Shown here piece by piece: positions 10,241 to 20,890 of a stretch of DNA of 64,000 nt. Position 1 is the first letter of the stretch; every line of letters starts with the position of its first letter. The DNA is taken from positions 19,400,370 through 19,464,369 of the forward strand of contig JAVUNC010000006.1 in the NCBI GenBank assembly GCA_032173965.1, given 5' to 3'. The translations under genes and the position numbers were made by a program. The notes under the pieces are model-generated. The model had not been told where the DNA came from. It did no database searches and saw nothing but the letters and a program-made list of their open reading frames with translations. Source of the stretch: Sitta carolinensis (taxonomy: Eukaryota; Chordata; Aves; Passeriformes; Sittidae).

Positions 10241-11485
10241 GATGGATCAGGATGGTTCTTCCACCTTAATTATGGCATTTCCAGATATTTGCTGGGCAGG
10301 ATTCCGAAGTTTTCTTGGGGATTTCTTTCCGTGCCAGCAGAGTTGTGCTGAGTCAGGACCCAACCCAGGCCGTGCTCATTCCAGACCCAACCGCATCCCA
10401 TTAATCAGCTGCCATTTAATTAACCGGAAAGATCCCGTGGATTAAATTCCCACCAGGGCCTTGTTGGAAGCAGTGACATTTCCAGCGCTGCTGGACAACC
10501 TTGCTGCCTTCACAGATGGCAGCTCTGCACAATTGGCCAAATATTTTGCCCACGAGTGGTTGAACAAACCAAAATCCGTCCTTCTAACGAGCTGTGGTAC
10601 AGCAGGAATGGAATTCCTGCTGGAACAGATTGTTCCTCACTCCAGTATATGCTGACTCTCCAGCTTATTCCCTCTTTCTGTGCACAAACATGGAAATACA
10701 GCTGAATTCAGTGCTTTGATCCGAGCCATGAATCCACAGGTTCCCAAAGAAATCCACTGGTTATTGTGTTATTTAAAGAGTGGAATTTATTTTTTCCTCT
10801 TCAGGATTTTTATTGAAACACCTTTGCAGAGGGAAGTTGTAAAAGAGCTTTTTTGGGTTATTCATCACTGAGATAACAGCAACCCAAAAATAAAAAGAAA
10901 AAAAAGTCCACCTTGGGTACTCCAGCACACGGAGATCCCTTGCAGTGACAAAGCTGGAGTGTAATTACTTCTCCATGTTCTGGGATGGCTTTATTACTTT
11001 ATATTTATATTATTTATGGGAATCTGCACTCATTTGACTTGGAAATGACAAATTTCATGGTGTTTTATTAGGATGTGACTGCTCAGTGACTGATGTGATG
11101 GGGACACGTGGAGCAATCCCATGCAGCTCCACCCTGTGATCTCCCAAAAGGAGCTGCTCCCGCTGATTCCAGGAACCTAAAGGAATTTTGGGGCATTGAG
11201 GTGGTTATAAAATTCCTAAAAGCTTGGGAATTAATGTTCAAAGGGTTGCCATTACATTAAAAATATAATTAATTAAAACATTAGTGGGATAAGACCCCAT
11301 AACAGCAGCAGATTTTCCTAGTGGTGACCTAAACACATTTCCTTTTGGAATGAGCTGGAAGCAGAGCTGAAGGATGGTGTTACACGGCCTGGAGGCCTCA
11401 GAAATCCTGGGATGTCCCAGACACAAATTCCAAATTCTCTGTGTGCTGAAGGAATGTCATAAAACTGGAGGAAAGCCCAAAGATG
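10241..11485. other. Unique sequence; weak candidate conserved element at 10280-10470
   Basis: Around 10390-10430 two ATTAA-type homeodomain cores sit in non-repeat, CpG-containing sequence. The rest (10480-11485) shows nothing recognisable and is AT-rich. Confidence 0.25.
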
Positions 11486-11876
11486 GGATGGGAGCAGTGA
11501 CGATCCCAGTGTCCATTCCTATGGGATGGCAGCAGGTTCAATCCAAGAGCTCATCCCTTTGGGATAGCAGCAGTGACAATCCCAGAGCTCATCCCTTTGG
11601 GATAGCAGCAGTGACAATCCCAGTGTCCATCCCTTTGGGATGAGAAGCAGTGACAATTCCAGAGCTCATCCCTTTGGGATGAGAAGCAGGGACAATTCCA
11701 GTGTCCATCCCTGTGGGATGGGAACAGTGACAATCCCAGAGCTCATCCCTGTGGGATGGGAGCAGTGACAATTCCAGTGTCCATTCCTACGGGATGGCAG
11801 CAGTGACAATTCCAGAGCTCATCCCTTTGGGATGAGAAGCAGTGACAATCCCAGAGTTCATCCCTTTGGATGGCTC
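11486..11876. repeat. 38-bp minisatellite, about 10 copies
   Basis: The unit runs CCCTTTGGGATAGCAGCAG, TGACAATCCCAGAGCTCAT. Two end types, AGAGCTCAT and AGTGTCCAT, are interspersed. TTTGGGATAG, TTTGGGATGAGAAG and TGTGGGATGGGA variants mark further subtypes. Confidence 0.95.
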
Positions 11877-11929
11877 TGAGCTCTCTCTGCCTTGTTCCTC
11901 CTGTTCCACTTGCTCCCAACATCCCCAGA

Positions 11930-12178
11930 TGAGGAAATGGCCTCAAGTTGCACCAGGGAAGGTTTGGATCTGATTTTAGGAGAAATTTCTTCATGGAAAA
12001 GGATTGTTCTGCCCTGGCACAGGCTGCCAGTGCAGAGGTGGACTCATCATCCCTGGAAGTATTCCCAAAATGTGTGGACATGGCACTTGGGGACACTCAG
12101 GTTGGTGGGGACTGTGGTTGATGGTTGGACTTGGTGACCTTAAAAACATTTTCCAACTTTAACGATCCTGCCATTCAG
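11930..12178 (+). repeat. CR1 LINE 3' fragment
   Basis: GAGGAAATGGCCTCAAG, TTGCACCAGGG, AGAAATTTCTTCATGG, GTGGACATGGCACTTGG and GATGGTTGGACTTGG follow the classical CR1 3' order. It is one of the more complete old copies. Confidence 0.9.
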
Positions 12179-12604
12179 TTCAAAGGTGAATTTAGCTGGA
12201 ATTGCCCTTTGGACATCACTGGGTGGTGGCTTCAGTGGTGGCACTTCCTGGGAGCGAGGAATTGGCCCTACCCTGGGCTTTTAATAAATCCCAGCTTTAT
12301 TCCTTTTGATGCCTTTTTTGGGTTCATCTTGGGTTCGGCCCAGCTTTCCCAAATATTTCCCCAATTTTCCCAAATATTAAACACCTCTGGCCCTGCCCAG
12401 GCTGTGTCCAGGGAGCACTTGGCACAAAGACACATTTTAGTAATAAATACCCATTGCAAGAGTTTCATAAATCCCTGCTCTGGACAGGCTCTGCTCCAGG
12501 GAATCCTCCAGGAGGCATCACTGGGATGGGCAGAAGGAAGAATTAGGGCAGCACACGGATGAGAATATTTTGTTTAAACCGCCAGGAAGTCACATTTCCC
12601 AGAG
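12179..12604. other. Unique non-coding sequence
   Basis: No gene or repeat family was recognised. Confidence 0.4.
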
Positions 12605-12755
12605 AATTTGTGGACTTCCCATCCTTGGAAGTGTCCAAGGCCAGGCTGGATGGGACTGGGATGGTGGAAGGTGTCCCTGCCCATGGCAGGGTGTGGAACA
12701 GGATGGGTTTTTAGATCCCTTCCCTCGTGAACCATTCCATGATTCCTTATTCCTG
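12605..12755 (+). repeat. CR1 LINE 3' fragment
   Basis: CCCATCCTTGGAAGTGTCC, CCAGGCTGGATGG, GGTGTCCCTGCCCATGG and the terminal ACCATTCCATGATTCC are present. Confidence 0.85.
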
Positions 12756-13685
12756 TTTTTCTCCAGCCCCATCTGGAGCAGGACATCACCGAAACAGCCC
12801 CCAGGGGTTTGCAATTAAAGCAGAACAAAGATTCTGCATGGAGCAGACACAAACCCTTTTATTATCCCACTCTGCTCCGGGGAAATTCATCCCTTCCTCA
12901 ATTGAAATTTCCATTTCAGCTCCACCTGTAAAAGAGCGTTGGAATCCCCATTATTCAATTAGACAGAGACAGCAGCAATAAAATATTCCTTTTATTTTTT
13001 TTTTTTGCAGCAGAAGCTGGATGATATTTCCTTGAATACCTGCAGCCATATTCCCTAATTGCTGCCTCATATATCCTAACTGTATTATTCCTGATTTCCA
13101 AGTGTAAATAAATGTACTGCTTGGGATGATCATATTTCACACCAATTTATTTGAATGACATTAATGAGTTCTCTCCACCACTGAGACCTTGCTTGGAGAG
13201 CTGGGCTCTGTTTCCCTGCCCATAATTTAATACAAAAAGGGTTCCCACCATCGTGAATTAAATTTAAATAAATAAATAAGCAGCAGCTCTGGGGATGCCT
13301 GAAAGGATTTAATTTTTAGTTATTTGCATTCCTGTTAGGAGCCTGCAACAATATTTAAAAAAAAAATTATTTAAAAAATGGAGATTTTTGAGGTGATCTT
13401 GAAAAACCTGAAAGTTTAAAATTGATAACAAGACCCACTTGGCTGGGTGCTGTTAACAACAATTTTGCTGTTGGAATTATCCAATCCAGCGCTGTAATCC
13501 TGGCAGGCACTGGTCTAAAAATGGAGCCAAAATTAAAGGAGGGAGAGGTGGGTGCACGTTCTACCCCGAAATTTCTAAATATCAACGACATTTCATTTCC
13601 CCAGTGATAAATATCCGGATATTTCTAAAATAAATTCTAAAATTTGTAAAATATGATGCAAGCGGGGCTGGAATTCTAAAGTCAC
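12756..13685. other. AT-rich unique sequence
   Basis: Contains short A and T runs (near 12996 and 13360). No gene or repeat family was recognised. Confidence 0.4.
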
Positions 13686-13689
13686 ATTC

Positions 13690-14165
13690 GCTGGTTCCTC
13701 TGGATGCAGGAAAGGATTCTGGATTTAGGAAAGGCTTTTTCTGGATTTAGGAAAGGGTTCTGGATTTAGGAAAGGGTTTATCTGGATTTAGGAAAAGGTT
13801 CCTCTGGATTTAGGGAAGGATTCTGGATTTAGGAAAGGGTTTCTCTGGGTTTAGGAAAAGGTTCCTCTGGATTTAGGAAAGGATTCTGGATTTAGGAAAG
13901 GGTTTATCTGGATGTAGGAAAGGGTTCCTCTGTATTTAGGAAAGGGTTCCTCTGGATTTAGGGAAGGGTTTATCTGAATTTAGGAAGGGGTTTCTCTGGA
14001 TTTAGGAAAAGGTTCCTCTGGATTTAGGAAAGGATCCTGGATTTAGGAAAGGGTTTCTCTGGGTTTAGAAAAGTGTTCTGGATTTTGGAAAGGGTTCCTC
14101 TGGATTTAGGAAGGGGTTTCTCTGAATTTAGGAAAGGGTTCCTCTGGATTTAGGAAAGGGTTTCT
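13690..14165. repeat. Minisatellite built on GGATTTAGGAAAGGG
   Basis: About 20 imperfect copies of a 17-24 bp unit (TCTGGATTTAGGAAAGGGTT with or without a TCTC or CCTC spacer). The length variation comes from the pyrimidine spacer. Confidence 0.95.
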
Positions 14166-14284
14166 CAGCCATCACTCCAGATGTGATCCAGGACACGAAT
14201 GGCAGCCGCAGGGTTTGGGATTCAGTTCTGCTGCTGATTTTAGTGGAGCTTTGTGCCGTTGTCTCAGTCAATTTCAGGTGCAAA

Positions 14285-14465
14285 CATAGGGGTTTTTTCA
14301 GTGTCTAAATCGGTTTATAGGTACAAAAATATGGGGGGTGTCAGTGCATAAAGAGGTTTATCATTTTTTCCTGGTTTGGGGGAAATTTGGGAAGAAATAT
14401 AGGGGGTTTGGGTGCATAAATGGGTTTTTAGGTACAAAAACATGAAGGTTTTAGCTGCATAAAGC
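14285..14465. repeat. Degenerate tandem repeat
   Basis: TTTATAGGTACAAAAATATGG near 14315 recurs as TTTTTAGGTACAAAAACATG near 14425. GTGCATAAAGAGG and GTGCATAAATGGG lie between. Two to three diverged copies. Confidence 0.6.
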
Positions 14466-14574
14466 CTTTGCACCCAAACCTGACAGATCCTGCCTGGATG
14501 TCACTGCCCAGCCTCTGGAGAGCCACCAGACTTTATCAGGAAAAATAAAAAGCATCTCCACAGACTGGTCCTTT

Positions 14575-15118
14575 CTTTATGGAACTAAGATTCTCCATGG
14601 AATTAAAATCCCTTGTGGAATTGAGATCCTTCATGGAATTAAGATTCTTCACGGAACTGAGATCCCTCATGGAAGCAAAATCCCTCATGGAATTAAAACC
14701 CTCATGGAATTTAGATTCTTCATGGAATTAAAATCCATCGTAGAATTGAGATCCTCCCTGCAATTGAGATTCTTCATGGAATTAAAAACCCTCATGGAAG
14801 TGAGATCCTTCCTGGAATTGAGATGCCTCATGGAATTGAGACCCCTCATGGAATTAAAATCACTCATGGAATTGAAATCACTCATGGAATTGAAATCCCT
14901 CATGGAATCAAAATCCCTCATGGAATTGAGATCCTTCATGGAATTAAGATGCCTCATGAAATTAAAATCCCTTATGGAATTAAGATCCCTCATAGAATTG
15001 AGATTCTTCATGAAATTAAAATCACTCATGGAATTGAAATCCCTCATGGAATTGAAATCCTTCATGGAACTGAAATCCCTCATGGAATTAAAAACCCTCA
15101 CGGAATTGAGATTCCTTA
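14575..15118. repeat. 18-19 bp minisatellite, about 29 copies
   Basis: The unit is CTCATGGAATTGAGATCC with AAAATC and TTC variants. Most units are 18 bp, so both strands stay open for about 170-180 codons. These frames are repeats of a six-residue motif and not genes. Confidence 0.97.
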
Positions 15119-15604
15119 GCAAAGAGAATTTTGTGAGAGGTTTTGGGAACGGCTGGGATATAACACCGGCTGGAAAACGCCGGGACAATCGATTCATTGC
15201 TGGAAAAGGCTCAGCTGATTCACAGGTGAGAGGATCCGTAAAGCTTTAAATCCAGATTTATGACCGGAGGGGGATTTATTTTCCTCAGGAGCTGGAAGTG
15301 CAGCTCTCTCCCCTCTCTTAATGAGGCGTTTAATTAATCAGCCGCAATAAACGCTCTGCCTCAGCCCTGGTGCCCGCTCCCTTCTGGATGTCTGGGAGGG
15401 CAGACAGGCTCATCCAGCAGAGCCAGGGGCAGCCAGAATTTGGGAAAAGGGGAAAAAAATCCCAGGGGATTATCCTGAGCGTCGAGGGAAACGCCCTGCT
15501 CGCCTCTGGGCGGTGGAAAGGGCAAGCTGTGGGTTCCTGGGATGGAGGCACATGGAGAGGGGAGGGAACAAACAGCTCTGGGAGGGGCTGCTTTTCCTTA
15601 AAAT
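15119..15604. other. Unique sequence with candidate conserved element at 15300-15370
   Basis: TTAATGAG (15318-15325) and TTTAATTAATCA (15329-15340) sit in CpG-containing non-repeat sequence. A regulatory role is inference only. Confidence 0.25.
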
Positions 15605-15662
15605 AGGAATTGTGGAATGGTTTGGGGTGGAAGGGGCCTTAAAGCCCATACAGAACGGATCC
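15605..15662 (-). repeat. CR1 LINE 3' terminus
   Basis: GGAATGGTTTGGGGTGGAAG and GGGGCCTTAAAGCCC match the antisense 3' end. It stops abruptly against a plus-strand copy. Confidence 0.75.
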
Positions 15663-15669
15663 AGGGACG

Positions 15670-15902
15670 GATGGGATATTGGGATGGAATTCCTGGCTGG
15701 GAGGGTGGGGAGGGGCTGGGCTGGAATTCCCAGAGCAGCTGTGGCTGCCCCTGGATCCCTGGAATGTCCCAGGCCAGGTTGGACACTGGGGTTTGGAGCA
15801 CCCTGGGATGGTGGGAGGGGTCCCAGGACAGGGGGTGGCACCAGATGGGATTTAAGGTCCCTTTAACCCAAACCATTCCAGGATTTTGTGATTCCATGAT
15901 TG
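15670..15902 (+). repeat. CR1 LINE 3' fragment
   Basis: GGATGGAATTCCTGGCTGGG, AATTCCCAGAGCAGCTG, CCCAGGCCAGGTTGG and a 3' terminus TTCCAGGATTTTGTGATTCC are all present in order. Confidence 0.9.
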
Positions 15903-15969
15903 TAGCTCTCCCTGTTTTTCTTTATCTCCTTCTCCTTTCCTTACTGGAACAAGAAACCATCGAGAGCCA

Positions 15970-16216
15970 GGACACAGGGAATGGCTCTCACTGCCAGAGG
16001 GCAGGGATGGGTGGGATACTGGGAATTGGGAATTCCTGTCTGGGCTGGAATTGCCAGAGCAGCTGGGGATGCCCCTGGATCCCTGGAATATCCCAGGTCA
16101 GGTTGGACACTGGGGTTGGAGCAGCCTGGGACAGTGGGAGGGGTCCCTGCCCATCCCTGCCCACTGGATGGGATTTCAGGTCCCTTCCCACCCAAACCAT
16201 CCCAGGATTCCATGGC
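15970..16216 (+). repeat. CR1 LINE 3' fragment
   Basis: Starts GGGAATGGCTCTCACTGCC and passes through TTGGACACTGGGGTTGG to AACCATCCCAGGATTCC. It is closely similar to the copy at 61010-61262. Confidence 0.9.
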
Positions 16217-17865
16217 AGGAGGTGCAGACAAGGGAGAATGCCCGAACCCCGTAAGCCAGTCCTACTACAAAAATTCCATATTTGCTACTGAATCCCATGG
16301 TTCCTAGATTTGCTGCTCCAAATGTGGATAGGTGATCCATAAATCAAATCATGGGAATCCTCAGGGGGGTCGTGGCACCCTTGTACATAAACCAAAAATA
16401 TGATCAGAGAATAAATATGATCAGAAAACGTGTGAGGACAAATTCTCCTTGTCCTTCCCAGATCTTTTCCCATTCCAAATTTCCCTCCCCGTTTCCCAGT
16501 GTGAAAGGAGAAGGTGTTAAACACAACCTGCCAGCCTGGTCTGGCACAATTCCCACCAGGAGCTCTGCCTGCTCTCATCCTCGGGGATGACAGGAAAGGA
16601 AGGAGGTGGAAAATCAACCCTGGATGAGGAGGGAGGAGCTGCTCCCTGGAGCTCCCATAGAAGATTCCAGAGCCACTTCCATGGCTGGGCAAACCCTGCC
16701 TCTCTCAGGGCTGCTGCTCTCATTTCAGGCTCAGCAAACCACGTTCAATCCTCCCTCCAGCTCGGGCTGAGTTTAGAGCTCCCTGGGCAGGGAAAGGACA
16801 GCCAAGGTAAGGGAAAGATGAATTTTAAAGGAATCGTTCCCAGGTTTCAGGGGCAGGGAAAGAATCCCTGGTTTGTGCTGTAATCAAGTGGAAAACTTGG
16901 GCTGCCTGGTAGAAAATACCAGAATTTGCACTGAATTAGTGGGATAAGTGGTGTAAGTGGAAATTAGTGGGATAAATCTTAATTTCAATCAGGCAGGAAT
17001 ATGATTTAAAGGTTTTCCCGAAGAATATGGGTCCTGATTGATTCCAGTCGGGATTTAAATTTTTTCCCATATCCTGCAGTCCATGCACAACACAAAGAAT
17101 AAATCGAACACAGCCATGTTACATTCAGCTACCTGATCCTTAAATTATCAAAAAAAAAAAAAAAAAATCAGAATATTCCAGTGTATCCATGCATTTATTC
17201 CTATTCAAGCAATTTAAGGAAGGGAATTTAAAGATGGAAATTTAAGGAAGGTGAAGATTCCATGTCCTGGCATTCCTTTAAATGGCAGCACACTTTGACA
17301 GGTCCCCAAATAAACTCATGCTGGGATTGAGCAGCTTTTTAAGTGACAGAATCCAACCAGGTGCAAAAGGATAAAATTCCCTCAAGTCTGAGATCTTCCT
17401 GAATCCATTCCAGAGCAGAACTTGGGTTATAATTTATCAAAACCTGGGAATACTCAACAATTTTCATTGTGCTGGACATTCCACTCCGTTTTAAAAACCA
17501 AAACCCTCCTGTTTTCAAAAATTAAAGATTCACAAAGTCTCAGACCCAGAATAAAATCAGTCGAGTCCACCTGGATGGGAAATTTTCCATTTGGTTTTCC
17601 AGAGGTGGAGAAGAGGCTCAGCTGCCTCTGCAATGCAGCTTCCATGGAAAACCACGAGGGAATCTCCAGCTGCATTCACTGCATCAAGCAAAGCACCCCA
17701 GGCCTTAGGGAAGCAGGAAGGAAGGGTAAAAATTGAAAATAAATTTAAAAGAAACACCCAGAACTCCCTAGGTTTTTTGCCAGGAATACAAGAAGTAAAG
17801 GAGAAGGGGAAAGGCAGGATCATGGCTGGGAAAAAGTAAAGATTATCCAAGAATTAAGGCTTTGT
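16217..17865. other. Unique non-coding sequence
   Basis: A poly(A) run of about 18 lies at 17150-17167. No gene, repeat family or motif cluster was recognised. Confidence 0.4.
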
Positions 17866-18032
17866 TAAACTTCCAGGAAGGATAATAACTGGAAACATGG
17901 AAAATAATTGGAGAAAATTCCAGGAAGAATAATAATTGGAGACCCAGATAATAATTGGAGAAAATTCCAGGAAGGAAAATTGGCGACCTGGATAATCATT
18001 GGACAAAATTCCAGGAAGGAAAATAATTGGTT
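17866..18032. repeat. Short tandem repeat, period about 45-48 bp
   Basis: AAATTCCAGGAAG with ATAATAATTGGAGA recurs three to four times with growing divergence. No known family. Confidence 0.8.
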
Positions 18033-19990
18033 GTCTTTGGAGCTGGTGTTAAAGGAACTCTTCTAAGGATGGGAAGGAATTGGAAAATATTTGAGGGATT
18101 TTAGGGAAGGGGATATTTCTCAGTGCCCCAAGGAAATACAACAGGAATTGTGTGTAAAACTCACTGGGATTAACAAGGTGAAATAATTCCAGCAGCTGGC
18201 AAAGCTCCATTCCCTCTTCCCACATTCCACTGGTGCAGAATTCCAGGCTTTTTATGCTCTGAATTTCCAAGGCTCCAGCAGCCTCTTGAATTCTTCAAGT
18301 GATTTCAACAAAATTACACCGAATTTGACACTGGCCATTCTTATCTCTGAATATTCTTCCTTGGAAATATTAGGAAGACCCCAGCTTTTTCCTCGTGCCA
18401 TGATAAAGCTCCAATCCCATCTTGTCCAATAATTGCTGGATATCATTTCCTGCCAGTTGCCCTCCTCCCTTTTGATCCCTTTGTCTGCTCATTTTCCCTC
18501 TCAGGAGCAGAGATGTCCAGTTTAATTTCATTTCTATGCAGCTGACACCTGACTTGATTTCTTATTCCTTAAAAAACCGCCCTTCCGAGCTCTCCATGAA
18601 CTTCCACGACCTTCTGCCATTAGGAAGAGAATACATCTAAATTTTGAAAAATCTGGCTTTTTATTTTTGTGCGGTTGACCCTGGCTTTGCACTCCTGATT
18701 TGCACTTGTTCAGAACAAGGAGCTCTGTCTGTGGCAGAAAAAGCTGCCTGGCTTCCATCTGGGATGAGTCAATCCTTCGGGAGAAAGATTTGTCAGGGCA
18801 GCTGCTGTGGCCTTGGAAAGATTGCTGGGAGTAGGAACTGTCTGGATTGGAAAAACCCAGGCAGGAGCTTCCCTGGGAATGGAGAATGCAAACCCCCTCC
18901 CTCTGAATGATTGTCATTTTGAAATGAAGGGGCTCTCAGGCAGGGATACAGGAATAGGAATAACAGCTCTTGATTAGGAGAATTAAAATAAAAATGCAGT
19001 AATATAAAAAAAAAACAGATTTATTGGCAGAGTCAGATACAACCTGACCCTTTGTTGGTCAGGGTGTTGGCAGCAGGGCCATCCAATGGTGGCTGCGGAT
19101 TTTTTGGAGGTACAGATATGGTCCTGTGGAATCAATGATTTTGTAGAAAGGTGGCAGATTCCCTCTGAAGGTTTAGTGGAGGTGGAGATGGGCTTGGTGG
19201 GGTTTGGGGGGAATTTAGCAGAGAAAAGGCTGCTTTGGTGTGTTAAATTTCAGATTTTCATCCCGGCAGGAATGCTGGGCTCCTGCCCTGGGCACAGCCT
19301 CTGCCAGGGGCAGCATGGAATTTTCTCAGCCCTGCAGGGACACTCAGTGGCCCCTGGGCAGCAGATCCGTGCTCACTTTGTGACCCAAAAGTCACCATGA
19401 ATTTTTTTGAAGGATGCTTTTGTCACGAACACTAAAAAATTCTGTGCTTCCCACTGATTTTGAATGTTTTGCTGAAACATTTCTCCCGTTTCTTTATAAT
19501 TTAGGAGCAGTTTTACTTCAGAACACTTGAACCTCTCCCAGAGTGACAGCCTTATCTCTCGTGCATATTTTTAATAAACCCTGGACAAAGCCACAGCGGA
19601 ATTTTCTCCTTGAAGCACCGAGAGGAACGATTTAACATCAGATATCCAGGAAATCAAACCTTGGGAACGAGTGGGAAACTCTGAAGGGTTGATTTCCACA
19701 TCAAGGCTGAGCCTTGAGTGCTGATAAGGCCGAGTTTAATTCAGTAATGAGCAGGAGTTATCAATAACCAGCTGGTTTTACAGCAGCAATAACAACATCA
19801 TTAAATTGGGAATCAAAAGGGAAGGGATGAAAAAATGCCGTCAGTCTGGGGAGGAAAAATGGAAATGGTGGAAAGCGCGGTTAATGGGATTAAAGGAAGT
19901 CGGAAAGGTTAATTGGGAGCAAGGAGAGAAGGAAAATTATTAGCAAAAAAGTTGGAAATGTTCAAAACAGTGCTGGGCAGATTGGAGGAT
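18033..19990. other. Unique sequence; possible GATA-type sites at 19540-19730
   Basis: Mostly unremarkable AT-rich sequence. TTATCT at 19552-19557 and TGATAA at 19722-19727 occur in a block free of repeats with some CpG. Confidence 0.3.
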
Positions 19991-19994
19991 AAAT

Positions 19995-20300
19995 GTGGGA
20001 ATCCCAGGATCGCCAGGTTGGAAGAGTCCTCCAGGATCATGGAGTCCAGCCCAGCCCCAGCCCCTCACCCAGAACCGTGGTTCTCCACCGAGGACTTCAA
20101 GGGATGTTTTATGATCCTGGAAGGGTTCCTGGAATCCCTCTGCTCTTCCCAGACCTCCCCAGGGACCTGCATCCGTGTGAGACAACACAACCTGCAGGAG
20201 AAGGTGGAGGAACTCAACCTTTTGTGGGTTACAGCCACAGGAGGAGCCCTGAAAATGAACACAGGGCAAAATCCCAGAATCCCAGAATCCCAGGATCCCA
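19995..20300 (-). repeat. CR1-like fragment, left arm of an inverted repeat
   Basis: GGTTGGAAGAGTCCTCCAGG and ATCATGGAGTCCAGCCC match the antisense CR1 3' end. The segments at 19995-20100 and 20220-20300 recur in inverse orientation at 20530-20625 and 20460-20530. Bases 20101-20219 have no partner. Confidence 0.7.
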
Positions 20301-20415
20301 GGGTGTCAGAGCCCTGCAGGCTGCTGGAGCCCAGCCCAGCCCCTCACCCAGCCCCTGTGAGACACAGCCAGGGATGGGCACTGCACCCCCTGCCCGGGCA
20401 CAACATTCCAGGATT
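20281..20415 (-). repeat. CR1 LINE 3' fragment
   Basis: CAGAGCCCTGCAGGCTGC, CTCACCCAGCCCC and GATGGGCACTGCACCCCC closely match the 3' end of the CR1 at 5095-5240. It is preceded by CCCAGAAT octamers, the antisense CR1 tail. Confidence 0.85.
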
Positions 20416-20459
20416 TTGTTATTCTTTCCAAATGGAGCCTCGAAAAATTTCTCGACACT

Positions 20460-20625
20460 CGTGCCTGGGATTCTGGGATTCTGGGATTCTGTCCTGTGTT
20501 CATTTTCAGGGCTCCTCCTGTGGCTGAAACCTTGAAGTTCTCAGTGGAGAACCATGGTTCTGGGTGAGGGGCTGGGGCTGGGCTGGACTCCATGATCCTG
20601 GAGGGCTCTTCCAACCTGGGGATGC
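20460..20625 (+). repeat. CR1-like fragment, right arm of an inverted repeat
   Basis: Sense copy: TGTGTTCATTTTCAGGGC, CTCAGTGGAGAACC, GGTGAGGGGCTGGGG and the terminus GAGGGCTCTTCCAACC, then the octamer tail. Complementary in order to 19995-20300. Confidence 0.75.
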
Positions 20626-20745
20626 TGGGATTCTGGGATTCTGGGATTCTGGGATCCTGGGATTATGGGATTTTGGGATTCTGGGATTCTGGGATCCTGG
20701 GGTTCTGGGATTTTGGGATTCTGGGACTCTGGGATTCTGTGAATG
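20618..20745. repeat. Expanded (ATTCTGGG)n octamer
   Basis: About 15 imperfect copies directly follow a sense CR1 3' end. CR1 elements normally finish with a few copies of a similar octamer, so this looks like expansion of the tail. Confidence 0.95.
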
Positions 20746-20769
20746 GGGCTGGAATTTCCTCATCCTTCT

Positions 20770-20890
20770 CCTGCAAATCCTTGGATGTGCCCAATGCCAG
20801 GCTGGGTGGGGCTCGGAGCACCCTGGGACAGTGGGAGGGGTCCCTGCCCAAGATCCTTCCCAATCCAAGCCACTCTGGGATTCTGTAATT
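20770..20890 (+). repeat. CR1 LINE 3' fragment
   Basis: CCTTGGATGTGCCCAATGCC, CCTGGGACAGTGGGAGG and the terminal CACTCTGGGATTCTG are present. Confidence 0.8.
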
